From Microbacterium salsuginis (GTDB lineage: Bacteria; Actinomycetota; Actinomycetes; Actinomycetales; Microbacteriaceae): a DNA stretch of 64,000 nucleotides. The notes below the pieces were generated by a model that had not been told where the DNA came from, did not search any database, and saw only the letters and a list, made by a program, of their open reading frames with translations. The DNA lies in NCBI RefSeq assembly GCF_012524205.1, contig NZ_JABACI010000004.1:682001-746000 (forward strand), in the 5' to 3' direction. Below, one piece after another: positions 8,824 through 16,871 of this stretch (positions are counted from its first letter, which is position 1; the number at the start of each line of letters is the position of its first letter). The position numbers and the translations under genes are program-made.

Positions 8824-8894
8824 CGTACGGGTGGGCCTCTCGAGTCGCTCCACGGATTGGCGCTTGACAGTGACGTGTTCTCTCGTCACACTCT

Positions 8895-8922
8895 AACTAG
8901 AACGCGGATTCGTGTTCTAGTT
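8895..8922. promoter_or_regulatory. Probable operator of the divergent TetR regulator
   Basis: A perfect inverted repeat, AACTAGAAC and GTTCTAGTT, with a 10-bp spacer lies between the divergent TetR and FAA hydrolase genes. It overlaps a plausible minus-strand promoter (TTGAAC about 18 bp before TCTAGT). A TTGACA at 8864-8869 could be a plus-strand -35 box. The position is what is expected for a TetR operator. Confidence 0.75.
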
Positions 8923-8942
8923 CAACGAGGAACGAGGAAGTA

Positions 8943-9911
8943 GTGACAACCACGGTCGATCCCGGCGCGTTCGGACTCGGGACCTTCGCCGCCTCAGGTC
9001 GGATGTTCGTCGGCATGCTGCGCAACGGCTTCGTATACGACACGAGTCCTTTCCTCGGACCGGATGCCACGATTCGCAGTCTTCTCGATGAGTGGGATGC
9101 CGCGATCGACGCCCTCGTCGAGCTCGCGCTATCGCTCACGGACGGTATCGCGCACGACGCCGTGGAGGTACTTCCTCCGGTGCAGCCCGTGGGCCAGATT
9201 CTCTGCGCGGGGGCGAATTACCGGGTGCATGTCGAGCAGATCGTGCAGAGCACGCTGCGCAATGCGGGGGATCCGCGCAGCGACGAAGAATTGCGCGCGT
9301 TCGCACTCGAGGCGGTCCACCGGCAGGCGCAGTCGGACCCGTTCATGTTCGTCGGACTGCCTTCCGCTGTTTCGGGTGCCCGTGACGATGTCATCCTGTG
9401 GACGCCCGGTGAACAGCACGACTGGGAGCTGGAGCTCGGCGTCATTCTCAAGTCAGCGGCGCACCGAATCTCGCCCGACGACGCCTTCGAGCACATCGCA
9501 GGCTACGTCATGAGCAACGACATCACCGTGCGAGATGTCATGGCGCGCTCGAACGTGCCGCTCACGGACTTCGTCACGTCGAAGAATCGCCCGACGTACT
9601 TTCCGACCGGCCCTGTGATCCTTCCCGCGCGGTTCGTTCCCGACTACCGCCAGCTGAAAATCACCCTGAAGGTGAACGGCGAGACGATGCAGGACGAGCT
9701 GGTCGCCGACATCATTCACGGCGTCGAGGCCTGCGTCAGCTACGCGTCGCACGCGACGCGGCTCTCGGCCGGCGACATGATCCTCACCGGCTCGCCAGCG
9801 GGAAACGCCGGCAAGCACGGCAACCGCTGGCTTCGGCCCGGCGACGTCATCGAGGCGAGCATCACGGGCATGGGCACGCAGGTGACGCGCTGCGTTGCGC
9901 CGCCCGACTGA
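8943..9911 (+). CDS. Fumarylacetoacetate hydrolase (FAH) family protein
   Basis: A metal-dependent FAH-family enzyme, which typically hydrolyses the C-C bond of acylpyruvates or isomerises/decarboxylates ring-cleavage products of aromatics. The core motifs are present: the metal-binding acidic triad within HDWELELGVI and SNDITVRD, the catalytic-lid residues near the middle, and the terminal GDMILTGSPAG signature. It starts with GTG behind GAGGAACGAGGAAG. It is the first gene of an operon with an extradiol dioxygenase and two flavin hydroxylases, so its substrate is probably the ring-fission product made by the next enzyme. Exact substrate is not known. Confidence 0.88.
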   Translation: MTTTVDPGAFGLGTFAASGRMFVGMLRNGFVYDTSPFLGPDATIRSLLDEWDAAIDALVELALSLTDGIAHDAVEVLPPVQPVGQILCAGANYRVHVEQIVQSTLRNAGDPRSDEELRAFALEAVHRQAQSDPFMFVGLPSAVSGARDDVILWTPGEQHDWELELGVILKSAAHRISPDDAFEHIAGYVMSNDITVRDVMARSNVPLTDFVTSKNRPTYFPTGPVILPARFVPDYRQLKITLKVNGETMQDELVADIIHGVEACVSYASHATRLSAGDMILTGSPAGNAGKHGNRWLRPGDVIEASITGMGTQVTRCVAPPD

Positions 9912-9962
9912 GAGCACACCGAACTTCCCACTGAAAAGACCGACGAAGGAGTCACCCCGAAC

Positions 9963-11003
9963 ATGTCAGAGATCCTGCTCTCGCAGCTCGCCCACGTCGA
10001 GCTGCTCAGCCCGAAACCAGAAGAGACCGTCGCGTGGATGAAGGACATCTTCGGTCTGGAAGAGACAACGCGCGAAGGCCAGTCCGTCTACCTCCGGGGC
10101 TGGGCCGAGTGGCTGCACTCCAGCCTGATCGTCACCGAGGCCAAGGAGTCCGGCGTCGGGCGCATCGGATGGCGCACTTACGGTGCCGAGGATCCCGAGA
10201 CCATCGCCAAGCGCCTCGGCGACACCGAGGAGCACGTGGGCTGGGTCGACGACTGGACCGGTCATGGGCGCACCTATCAGTACCGCTCGGCCTTCGGACG
10301 CCATCTCCACGAGGTGTTCTGGGACGTAGACCTCTACGAGGCGCCCGAAGACAAGAAGGACCACGCCGTCCCCAACCGTCCGCAGAAGATCCCTGCCACA
10401 GGAGGAGCGGCCGTGCGCTACCTCGACCACGTCACGATGCCCAGCGCCAACATGAGGGGCGACATAGAGTTCTACAAGAGGCTCGGTGCGCGTCACACCG
10501 CCGCGACAGAGGTCGAACCGGGCTTCTCGGTGTTCTCCACCCTCACGTGCAACGGCATCCGCTCGACCCACGACATCGCCCTCGTCCCCGACTTCAGTGG
10601 TGTGACCGGTCGTGCCCACCACATCGCGTTCCGTGTCGACCAGCGTGTCGACGTTGAGCGCGTGGCCGAGATCGCGGTCTCGCACGGCACGCCGATCGAG
10701 CTCGGGCCCGGCGTGCACGGCATCGACGAGATCACCTACCTCTACCTCCGGGAGCCCGGCGGCTTCCGCATGGAGGTGAACTCGGGCGGCTGGGTCAACA
10801 GCATGCCCGACTGGGAGCCCAAGACCTACCAGGCCGCCGGTGGCAATCCCGGTCAGTCGATCTACCGCAACGTCACCATGCCCGAATCGTTCTACGAGGC
10901 GTGGCCGTTGCCGCCCAAGGAGGCTGCCGAGAAGGAGCAGGCCGCAGTCAACGACGAAGCACTCGCCGACTTCTTCCAGCAGAAGCCCGCGGAGCTCAGC
11001 TGA
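9963..11003 (+). CDS. Extradiol ring-cleavage dioxygenase, VOC superfamily
   Basis: A two-domain vicinal-oxygen-chelate protein of 346 residues related to catechol 2,3-dioxygenases. The C-terminal domain carries the Fe(II) triad: His in YLDHVTMP, His in AHHIAFRVD and Glu in FRMEVNSGG. The N-terminal domain keeps the fold but not the metal site, as is normal in this family. A final ~50-residue extension rich in Glu and Ala is unusual. It starts at ATG behind GAAGGAG, 51 bp after the FAH gene. It would open the ring of a catechol produced by one of the two flavin monooxygenases in the same operon. Confidence 0.85.
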   Translation: MSEILLSQLAHVELLSPKPEETVAWMKDIFGLEETTREGQSVYLRGWAEWLHSSLIVTEAKESGVGRIGWRTYGAEDPETIAKRLGDTEEHVGWVDDWTGHGRTYQYRSAFGRHLHEVFWDVDLYEAPEDKKDHAVPNRPQKIPATGGAAVRYLDHVTMPSANMRGDIEFYKRLGARHTAATEVEPGFSVFSTLTCNGIRSTHDIALVPDFSGVTGRAHHIAFRVDQRVDVERVAEIAVSHGTPIELGPGVHGIDEITYLYLREPGGFRMEVNSGGWVNSMPDWEPKTYQAAGGNPGQSIYRNVTMPESFYEAWPLPPKEAAEKEQAAVNDEALADFFQQKPAELS

Positions 11004-11063
11004 GCTGAGCAACCTCCGCAATCGAGAACCGAGATCAACGACGATTTCAGAAGGGAGACCGCA

Positions 11064-12197
11064 ATGGCTGCGGTTACTAAGGTGGCGATCGCCGGAAGCG
11101 GGGTCGCGGCACTGGCGGCGGCGATCCAGCTCGCCAAAGCGGGAGTCGAGGTCGATGTCTTCGAGAAGAAGCCCGAGCTCACGGCACTGGGGTCCGGCAT
11201 CTCGCTTCAGGGCAACGCCCTGCGTGCGCTGGACCAGCTCGGAGTATGGGAGCAGGTGCTCGAGTCGGGCTACCCCGGCGATGGTCTTGTCATCCGAGCG
11301 CCCGGCCCCGGCGCGGCGGTCGTGATGTCGCTGCCGGAGGTGAAGACGGGCGGCCCCGACTACCCGGCGGGCCTGGGCATGTACCGGCCCGACCTCACGC
11401 GGATCCTCTACGACGAGGCGGTACGCAGCGGCGCCGCATTCCGCTTCGACGCGGAGCTCACCGGTGTCGCCCAGGACGGTGACACGGTCATTCCGACTGT
11501 CAACGGCGAGCCCGTCGGAGCTTACGACCTGCTGATCGGAGGGGATGGCCTGCACTCCGCGACGCGGGACCTCATCGGCATCGACGTGAAGCCGCAGCGG
11601 ACCGGAATGGGGGCCTGGCGGGCGTTCGTGTCACGGCCCCCGGAGGTGACCGCGTCCGAGATGTTTTACGGCGGCCCGGTCTACATTGCCGGCTACACGC
11701 CGACCAGCGAAGACTCGATGTACGCGTTCCTCGTCGAAGCGGCGCAGGATCGCTCCGCACTTTCCGACGAAGAGCATGCGCGCCTCATGTACGAGACGTC
11801 GCTGGCGTACGAAGGGCCGTGGGAATCCATCCGGGCGGACCTCCTCGCCTCGCCGCGGGTGAACTACACATGGTTCACATCCCATCTCGTGCCGGATGCG
11901 TGGAACCGCGGCCGCGTCGTGATCATCGGCGACGCCGCGCACAGCTGCCCCCCGACCATCGCGCAGGGCGCAGCTCAGGCTCTCGAAGACGCGCTGGTTC
12001 TGACGGAACTGCTCGTGGCGCGCGACCAGGTGGATCAGGAGCTCTGGGACAAGTTCCACGCTCGGCGCCTTCCACGCGCAGCCGCGGTGGTCGCGGCATC
12101 CGTGCAGCTCGGACAATGGCAGATCGACGGTGACCAGCATGCGGACGTCGGCGGTCTGATCTCCTCGATCGCGCAGCAGATGGCCGTACCGGCATAA
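11064..12197 (+). CDS. FAD-dependent aromatic monooxygenase
   Basis: A group A flavoprotein hydroxylase of 377 residues. Visible motifs are the N-terminal Rossmann fingerprint (GSGVAAL), the DG motif (IGGDGLHSATRD) that contacts FAD and NAD(P)H, and the C-terminal GD motif (VVIIGDAAHSCPP). It most resembles hydroxylases of the salicylate / 6-hydroxynicotinate type, which hydroxylate an aromatic ring ortho or para to a hydroxyl, often with decarboxylation. It follows the dioxygenase by 60 bp with a GGGAGA ribosome binding site. It would supply a catechol-like substrate to the dioxygenase; the actual aromatic compound is unknown. Confidence 0.87.
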   Translation: MAAVTKVAIAGSGVAALAAAIQLAKAGVEVDVFEKKPELTALGSGISLQGNALRALDQLGVWEQVLESGYPGDGLVIRAPGPGAAVVMSLPEVKTGGPDYPAGLGMYRPDLTRILYDEAVRSGAAFRFDAELTGVAQDGDTVIPTVNGEPVGAYDLLIGGDGLHSATRDLIGIDVKPQRTGMGAWRAFVSRPPEVTASEMFYGGPVYIAGYTPTSEDSMYAFLVEAAQDRSALSDEEHARLMYETSLAYEGPWESIRADLLASPRVNYTWFTSHLVPDAWNRGRVVIIGDAAHSCPPTIAQGAAQALEDALVLTELLVARDQVDQELWDKFHARRLPRAAAVVAASVQLGQWQIDGDQHADVGGLISSIAQQMAVPA

Positions 12198-12225
12198 CGA
12201 TGGGTCGATCGGGCTGGACAGCAGC

Positions 12226-13233
12226 ATGAGCGCCGCCGTCTCCGATGCGTCGGCGGAGGATCCCCGGCGCGTCATGGCTGAGGCGCTTTCCGTGGCGGGC
12301 CTCGCGCCCGCCACGGAGGCTGTGCGGTGGCTTGCCCTGGCCGGGGGCGTCTCGAACGACGTATTCCTGGCGGAGGTGGGAACCCAGCGGTTCGTCGTCA
12401 AGCGCGCTCTCGCCACGCTTCGGGTCGCGCAGCGGTGGGATGCCTCTCCCGAACGATCGTTCACGGAAGCAGCGGCGATCACCTGGGCCGGGCGCGCATC
12501 GCCGGAGCATGTGCCAACCATCCTCGCCGTCGATCGCGAGCGCAATGTGATCGTGGAGACGTGTGCCCCGGACGGCTGGCAGAACTGGAAGGTCTTGCTT
12601 CTGCGTGGCGAGGTGGATCCCGGAGTCGGTGCAGAGCTCGGTGCGGCGCTGGCGGTCTGGCAGAGAGCGTCGGCGGCCGACCCCACCGTGGCAGAACGAT
12701 TCGGCGACGCTGAAGCGTTCCGGCAACTGCGCGTCGATCCCTTCTACGGAGCGTCGGCAGCCCGCAATCCTGCGGTCGCGGACCAGATCGATCGACTCGT
12801 CCGCAGGATGTCACAGAACCGATCCGTCGTTGTACACGGCGACTACTCGCCCAAGAACGTTCTCACTGGCGACAGCGGCTCATGGGTCATCGACTGGGAG
12901 GTCGCCCACTACGGCGATCCGGTCTTCGACGTCGCCTTCCTGCTGCACCACCTGCTCTGCAAGGCGATCGCGCTGCCGGAATCGGCTCGAGAGCTCGAGG
13001 AGACAGCGCGCGCATTCCTCGATACCTACACCGACAGAGGCCCTTCCGATCCCATGCCGTCGTCGTATCTGGCAGGGCACACGGCGGCACTTCTCCTCGC
13101 GCGCATCGACGGGAAGTCGCCTGTCGAGTATCTCTCCTCTTCACAGCGGGAAGTCGGTCGCCGCGTCGCGGTCAATGCGCTTGCTGACGGTGCCGAGGAC
13201 GTTTCCGAACTCTGGAGGATGATCCATGTCTGA
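12226..13233 (+). CDS. APH-fold small-molecule kinase
   Basis: A kinase of the aminoglycoside phosphotransferase/choline kinase fold. The catalytic loop is VVHGDYSPKN (HxDxxxxN) and the metal-binding motif corresponding to DFG is VIDWEVAHYGDP. An N-terminal nucleotide-binding region with FVVKRAL supplies the ATP-binding Lys. It overlaps the next gene by 8 bp and sits in the middle of an aromatic-catabolism operon, so its substrate is likely a pathway metabolite (a hydroxy acid or hydroxylated ring) rather than an antibiotic. The family is too diverse to assign the substrate from sequence. Confidence 0.85.
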   Translation: MSAAVSDASAEDPRRVMAEALSVAGLAPATEAVRWLALAGGVSNDVFLAEVGTQRFVVKRALATLRVAQRWDASPERSFTEAAAITWAGRASPEHVPTILAVDRERNVIVETCAPDGWQNWKVLLLRGEVDPGVGAELGAALAVWQRASAADPTVAERFGDAEAFRQLRVDPFYGASAARNPAVADQIDRLVRRMSQNRSVVVHGDYSPKNVLTGDSGSWVIDWEVAHYGDPVFDVAFLLHHLLCKAIALPESARELEETARAFLDTYTDRGPSDPMPSSYLAGHTAALLLARIDGKSPVEYLSSSQREVGRRVAVNALADGAEDVSELWRMIHV

Positions 13234-14509
13234 CCCGATCGAGACGATCACGGCTTTCGAGGCCCTAGACTCGCGCGGCCGCCCCACGGTGGGGTGCACC
13301 GTCGTGACGCGAGGAGGCGCCCGCGGCCGTGCGATCGTGCCGTCCGGCGCCTCGACGGGCTCTCATGAAGCGCGCGAGTTGCGGGACGGCGGCGAGCGCT
13401 ACGGCGGCTACGGCGTACGGCGCGCGGTGGCGAACGCGGAGGGTGAGCTGCTCGACGCGGTACGTGGGATCGATGTGACGGATCAGGATGTCGTCGACCG
13501 CGCTCTGCGAGAAGCCGACGGCACTGCGGACGGCGGTCGGCTCGGCGCCAACGCGATCCTCGCGATCTCCGTCGCCGCCGCTCAGGCGGCCGCGGCCGTT
13601 CGACGTCTTCCGCTCTACGCCGCCGTCGGTGACGGCCTTATGACCCTCCCGATGCCGATGATCAACATCATCTCGGGCGGCGCGCACGCCGCCCGGGCGC
13701 TGGACGTGCAGGACTTCCTTGTGGTCCCCGTCGGAGCCGCGACGTTCGCCGAGGCCATCGAGACAGTCGCCCGGGTGCGTGCCGCGACCGGCGATGTGCT
13801 GCGCGATCGCGGCGCGACCTGGGCCCTCGTCGCCGACGAGGGCGGCTACGGGCCGCAGCTGTCGTCGAACCGCGAGGCGCTCGAGGTGCTGTCGGCCGCC
13901 TTCGATCGCGCGCATCTGATCCCCGGCGACGACATCGCGATCGCGATCGATGTCGCCGCGACGCAGTTCCACTCCGCCTCCGATGGGACCTACCACTGGC
14001 AGACCGAGGATCGACGGATGCGGTCCGCGGAGCTCGTCGAAGAGCTCGCTGCATGGTCGGCGGACTTTCCCGTCGTCTCCATCGAGGATGCACTGGCGGA
14101 GGACGACTGGGACGGCTGGCGCACGGCGACGGAGCACCTCGGCGGCATCCAGCTGCTCGGCGACGATCTCTTCGTGACCTCTCCCGACCGACTGCGCCGC
14201 GGCATCGCCGAGGACGTCGCCAACGCCGTGCTCGTCAAGCCCAACCAGATCGGCACCCTGAGCGAGGCGCGGGAGGCGGTGGGGATCGCCCACGCCGCCG
14301 GGTACGCCACGGTGCTCTCGGCGCGTTCGGGCGAGACCGAGGACCACTGGCTGGCCGACCTCGCCGTCGGGTGGAACACCGGCCAGCTCAAGATCGGGTC
14401 GACCATGCGCTCAGAGCGCACGGCGAAATGGAACCGCGTGCTCGAGATCGAACGCGAACTCGGCGACGACATCGCCCTGGCACGGCCGATGTTCGGGCGA
14501 GGCTCGTGA
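13226..14509 (+). CDS. Divergent enolase paralogue
   Basis: An enolase-family protein of 427 residues. Family enzymes interconvert 2-phosphoglycerate and phosphoenolpyruvate. The metal ligands (D242, E287, D314 region), catalytic Lys (K338 in VLVKPNQIGT), K389, E205 (ADEGGY), H154 and the loop PSGASTG are kept. Two canonical positions differ: the Glu in the VQEF motif is Asp163 (VQDF), and the His of the SHRSGETED motif is Ala366 (SARSGETED). Housekeeping enolases keep both, so this copy probably acts on a modified substrate or is less active. It overlaps the upstream kinase and is 1 bp from the downstream dehydrogenase, implying a shared pathway. Confidence 0.85.
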   Translation: MSDPIETITAFEALDSRGRPTVGCTVVTRGGARGRAIVPSGASTGSHEARELRDGGERYGGYGVRRAVANAEGELLDAVRGIDVTDQDVVDRALREADGTADGGRLGANAILAISVAAAQAAAAVRRLPLYAAVGDGLMTLPMPMINIISGGAHAARALDVQDFLVVPVGAATFAEAIETVARVRAATGDVLRDRGATWALVADEGGYGPQLSSNREALEVLSAAFDRAHLIPGDDIAIAIDVAATQFHSASDGTYHWQTEDRRMRSAELVEELAAWSADFPVVSIEDALAEDDWDGWRTATEHLGGIQLLGDDLFVTSPDRLRRGIAEDVANAVLVKPNQIGTLSEAREAVGIAHAAGYATVLSARSGETEDHWLADLAVGWNTGQLKIGSTMRSERTAKWNRVLEIERELGDDIALARPMFGRGS

Positions 14510-14510
14510 C

Positions 14511-15500
14511 ATGGCGACGATCGTGATCACCGACATCGCCTGGCCGAGCCCGGCGATCGAGACCGGCCTGGCGCACGCGGCCAGGCACGAGATCCTGCTG
14601 GCCGAATCCGACGAGCACCTTCTCGCCCTCGCGCCGCAGGCGGATGCGATCCTCACGTGCTTCCGGCGGGTGCCGGGGGAGGTGCTCGACGCCGCGGAAC
14701 GCTGTCTCACCGTCGCTCGCTACGGCGTCGGCGTCGACAACATCGACGTCGCTCGCGCAACGGACCTCGGCATCCTGGTCAGCAACGTTCCCGAGTTCTG
14801 CACGGAGGAGGTCGCCGACCACACCCTCGCCCTCACGCTCGCGACGCTGCGCAACCTCGTGCCCGCCGTCGACGCGACGCGCGGGGGAGGGTGGATGCCG
14901 CAGACGCAATCCCCGCCTCGACGGCTGCGCGGTCTCGTGTTCGGCGTCATCGGCTTCGGTGCCACGGGGCGGGCAGTGGCCGAGCGCGCCGCGGCGTTCG
15001 GATTCGAGGTGGTCGTATCGTCGCGTGCGCTCGCAGCCGAACCCGCTGCGGTGCCCCCGACGGTCGCGCGCGTCCTGGATCGCGACGACCTGCTGCGCGT
15101 CGCGGACGTGGTGTCGCTCCACGTGCCGCTCAACGCCCAGACGCGCCACCTCATCGGTGCCGGGCAGCTGGCGCAGATGAAGGACGGCGCATTGCTCATC
15201 AACGTCGGTCGTGGCGGTCTCGTCGACACCGAAGCGCTGCGGCCGGAGCTCGAGAGCGGACGGCTGCGTGTCGCCCTCGACGTCACCGACCCCGAGCCGC
15301 TCCCCGCCGATCATTGGCTCCGCTCGAGTCCGGCGGCCATCGTCACGCCACATGTCGCGTTCGCCTCCGACGGTTCTCTGGTCGAACTGGCCACGAAAGC
15401 GACGTCCAACGCGCTCGCCGTCCTCGCCGGGCGTCGCCCGTCGTCCATCGTCAATCCCGAGGTGCTCACCTCAGGCATCTCCCGCTCCAACCCGCAGTAA
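14511..15500 (+). CDS. D-2-hydroxyacid dehydrogenase
   Basis: A member of the D-isomer-specific 2-hydroxyacid dehydrogenase family (3-phosphoglycerate, glyoxylate and hydroxypyruvate reductases). The 329-residue protein has the catalytic Arg in NVGRGGLVD, the Glu in VTDPEPLP and the His in VTPHVAF, with the dinucleotide-binding GFGATG. It starts one base after the enolase-like gene ends, so the two are co-translated. Together with the kinase and enolase it could carry a 2-keto acid through a hydroxy acid and a phosphate ester toward PEP, but that is inference. Confidence 0.88.
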   Translation: MATIVITDIAWPSPAIETGLAHAARHEILLAESDEHLLALAPQADAILTCFRRVPGEVLDAAERCLTVARYGVGVDNIDVARATDLGILVSNVPEFCTEEVADHTLALTLATLRNLVPAVDATRGGGWMPQTQSPPRRLRGLVFGVIGFGATGRAVAERAAAFGFEVVVSSRALAAEPAAVPPTVARVLDRDDLLRVADVVSLHVPLNAQTRHLIGAGQLAQMKDGALLINVGRGGLVDTEALRPELESGRLRVALDVTDPEPLPADHWLRSSPAAIVTPHVAFASDGSLVELATKATSNALAVLAGRRPSSIVNPEVLTSGISRSNPQ

Positions 15501-15538
15501 CCCACCACACCGCACTCGACGAAGAGAGCAGGCCACAC

Positions 15539-16792
15539 ATGAACACCATCCCGTCCGAACCCGTTGCCGTCATCGGCGCAGGTCCCGCAGGCATCGCGAC
15601 AGCTCTCGCAATGCACGCCGTCGGCATCCCCGTCAAGCTCTACGAGCGTTACGCGAGGCCGCGTGCCGCCGGCAACATCGTGAACCTCTGGCCGCCGGCG
15701 GTGCAGGCGCTCGAGCAGATCGGAGTCGACGTCGACGACATCGGCGCGTTCTGCGAGACCGAGTTCCGTAACGCCCGCGACAAGGTGCGCGCCCGCGTGC
15801 TCTTTCCGCCGTCGGTGGTCGACAAGTACGGGAACGGCGGCTTCATCGGCCTGACTCGTCCAGACCTCTACGAACGTATGGTCGACGCGCTCCCGGACGA
15901 CATTCTTGTCGGGAACAAGGAGGTCGTCGGCATCGAAGACGAGGGCCGTCGCGTCGTGGTCCGCTTCAAGGACGGGTCGAGCATCACCACTCCTCTCGTC
16001 GTCGGCGCCGACGGGATCAACTCGTTCGTCCGCGAGAGCGTCTGGGGCCTGCCTCCCATCCGCGAGCACAACCTCCACGTCATCGGCGGCTTCACCTTCG
16101 ACCTGCCGGCCGGCGTGAATCCTCGCGAGGCGATTCTGCGTCACTCCCGCACCATCCAGGCCAGCCACACGGGCATCCGCAGCAAAGGACGGGACGGCTC
16201 GGAGTGGTGGGTGCTCCAGGCGTGGGACGGGCAGAGGCCCGCTCCCGCCGATCTCAAGGCGCACGCGCTTTCGCTCGCGAGAGAGTTCCCACGTGAGATG
16301 GCGCAGCTGGTCGCGAACACGCCCGAGGAGCACATCTTCCGCTGGCCGATCCGGGACCGTGGGGACGTGCCGAAGGTCTGGAGCAAGGGCCGCGTCACCT
16401 TCGCCGGTGACGCCGTGCACGCCACAAGCCCCTACGCCGCCTATGGCGCGGGCATGTCGATCGTCGACGGCTACTTCCTCGGTCAGACGCTGAACGGTGT
16501 CGACCTCGGCGATGCCCCCGCGCTGCGCAAGGCGCTCGCGCGCTACGAGAAGCTTCGTGTCGAGCACACGGCGGGTCAGGTGAAACTCGCGTACATGCTA
16601 GGACGCAACTTCCACCACGTCCCCGCGCCGATGCGACCGCTCCGAGATGCGATCTTCGACCACACCAAGTTCCTGCAGAAGATGGTCGGCGACTCCAACC
16701 CGGCCGAAATCAGTGCTCAGCTCGAGATCATGGGTCCCGACCTCCGCACGCCAGCGCCGGTCACCGCGCAGCGCGCTGGGCGCGGCATCTGA
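15539..16792 (+). CDS. Second FAD-dependent aromatic monooxygenase
   Basis: A second group A flavoprotein hydroxylase of 417 residues, clearly different in sequence from the one at 11064. It has the GAGPAG fingerprint, the DG motif (VVGADGINSFVRE) and the GD motif (VTFAGDAVHATSP). The open frame runs far upstream, overlapping the dehydrogenase, but the ATG at 15539 is preceded by GAAGAGAG and begins right at the Rossmann fold. Two hydroxylases in one operon suggest either two hydroxylation steps or two entry substrates. The C-terminal ~60 residues are polar and not part of the conserved fold. Confidence 0.86.
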   Translation: MNTIPSEPVAVIGAGPAGIATALAMHAVGIPVKLYERYARPRAAGNIVNLWPPAVQALEQIGVDVDDIGAFCETEFRNARDKVRARVLFPPSVVDKYGNGGFIGLTRPDLYERMVDALPDDILVGNKEVVGIEDEGRRVVVRFKDGSSITTPLVVGADGINSFVRESVWGLPPIREHNLHVIGGFTFDLPAGVNPREAILRHSRTIQASHTGIRSKGRDGSEWWVLQAWDGQRPAPADLKAHALSLAREFPREMAQLVANTPEEHIFRWPIRDRGDVPKVWSKGRVTFAGDAVHATSPYAAYGAGMSIVDGYFLGQTLNGVDLGDAPALRKALARYEKLRVEHTAGQVKLAYMLGRNFHHVPAPMRPLRDAIFDHTKFLQKMVGDSNPAEISAQLEIMGPDLRTPAPVTAQRAGRGI

Positions 16793-16871
16793 GACACGAC
16801 TTTCCGGCACGGCTGAGGACCAGCATCCGGATACACCGCGTGCGCGCACGCAGATTCAGAGAGGAATCCAT

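Noticed and set aside
12226..13233. Antibiotic resistance by the APH-fold gene
   Set aside because: The fold is shared by many metabolic kinases and the gene is embedded in a catabolic operon; nothing in the sequence indicates an aminoglycoside substrate.
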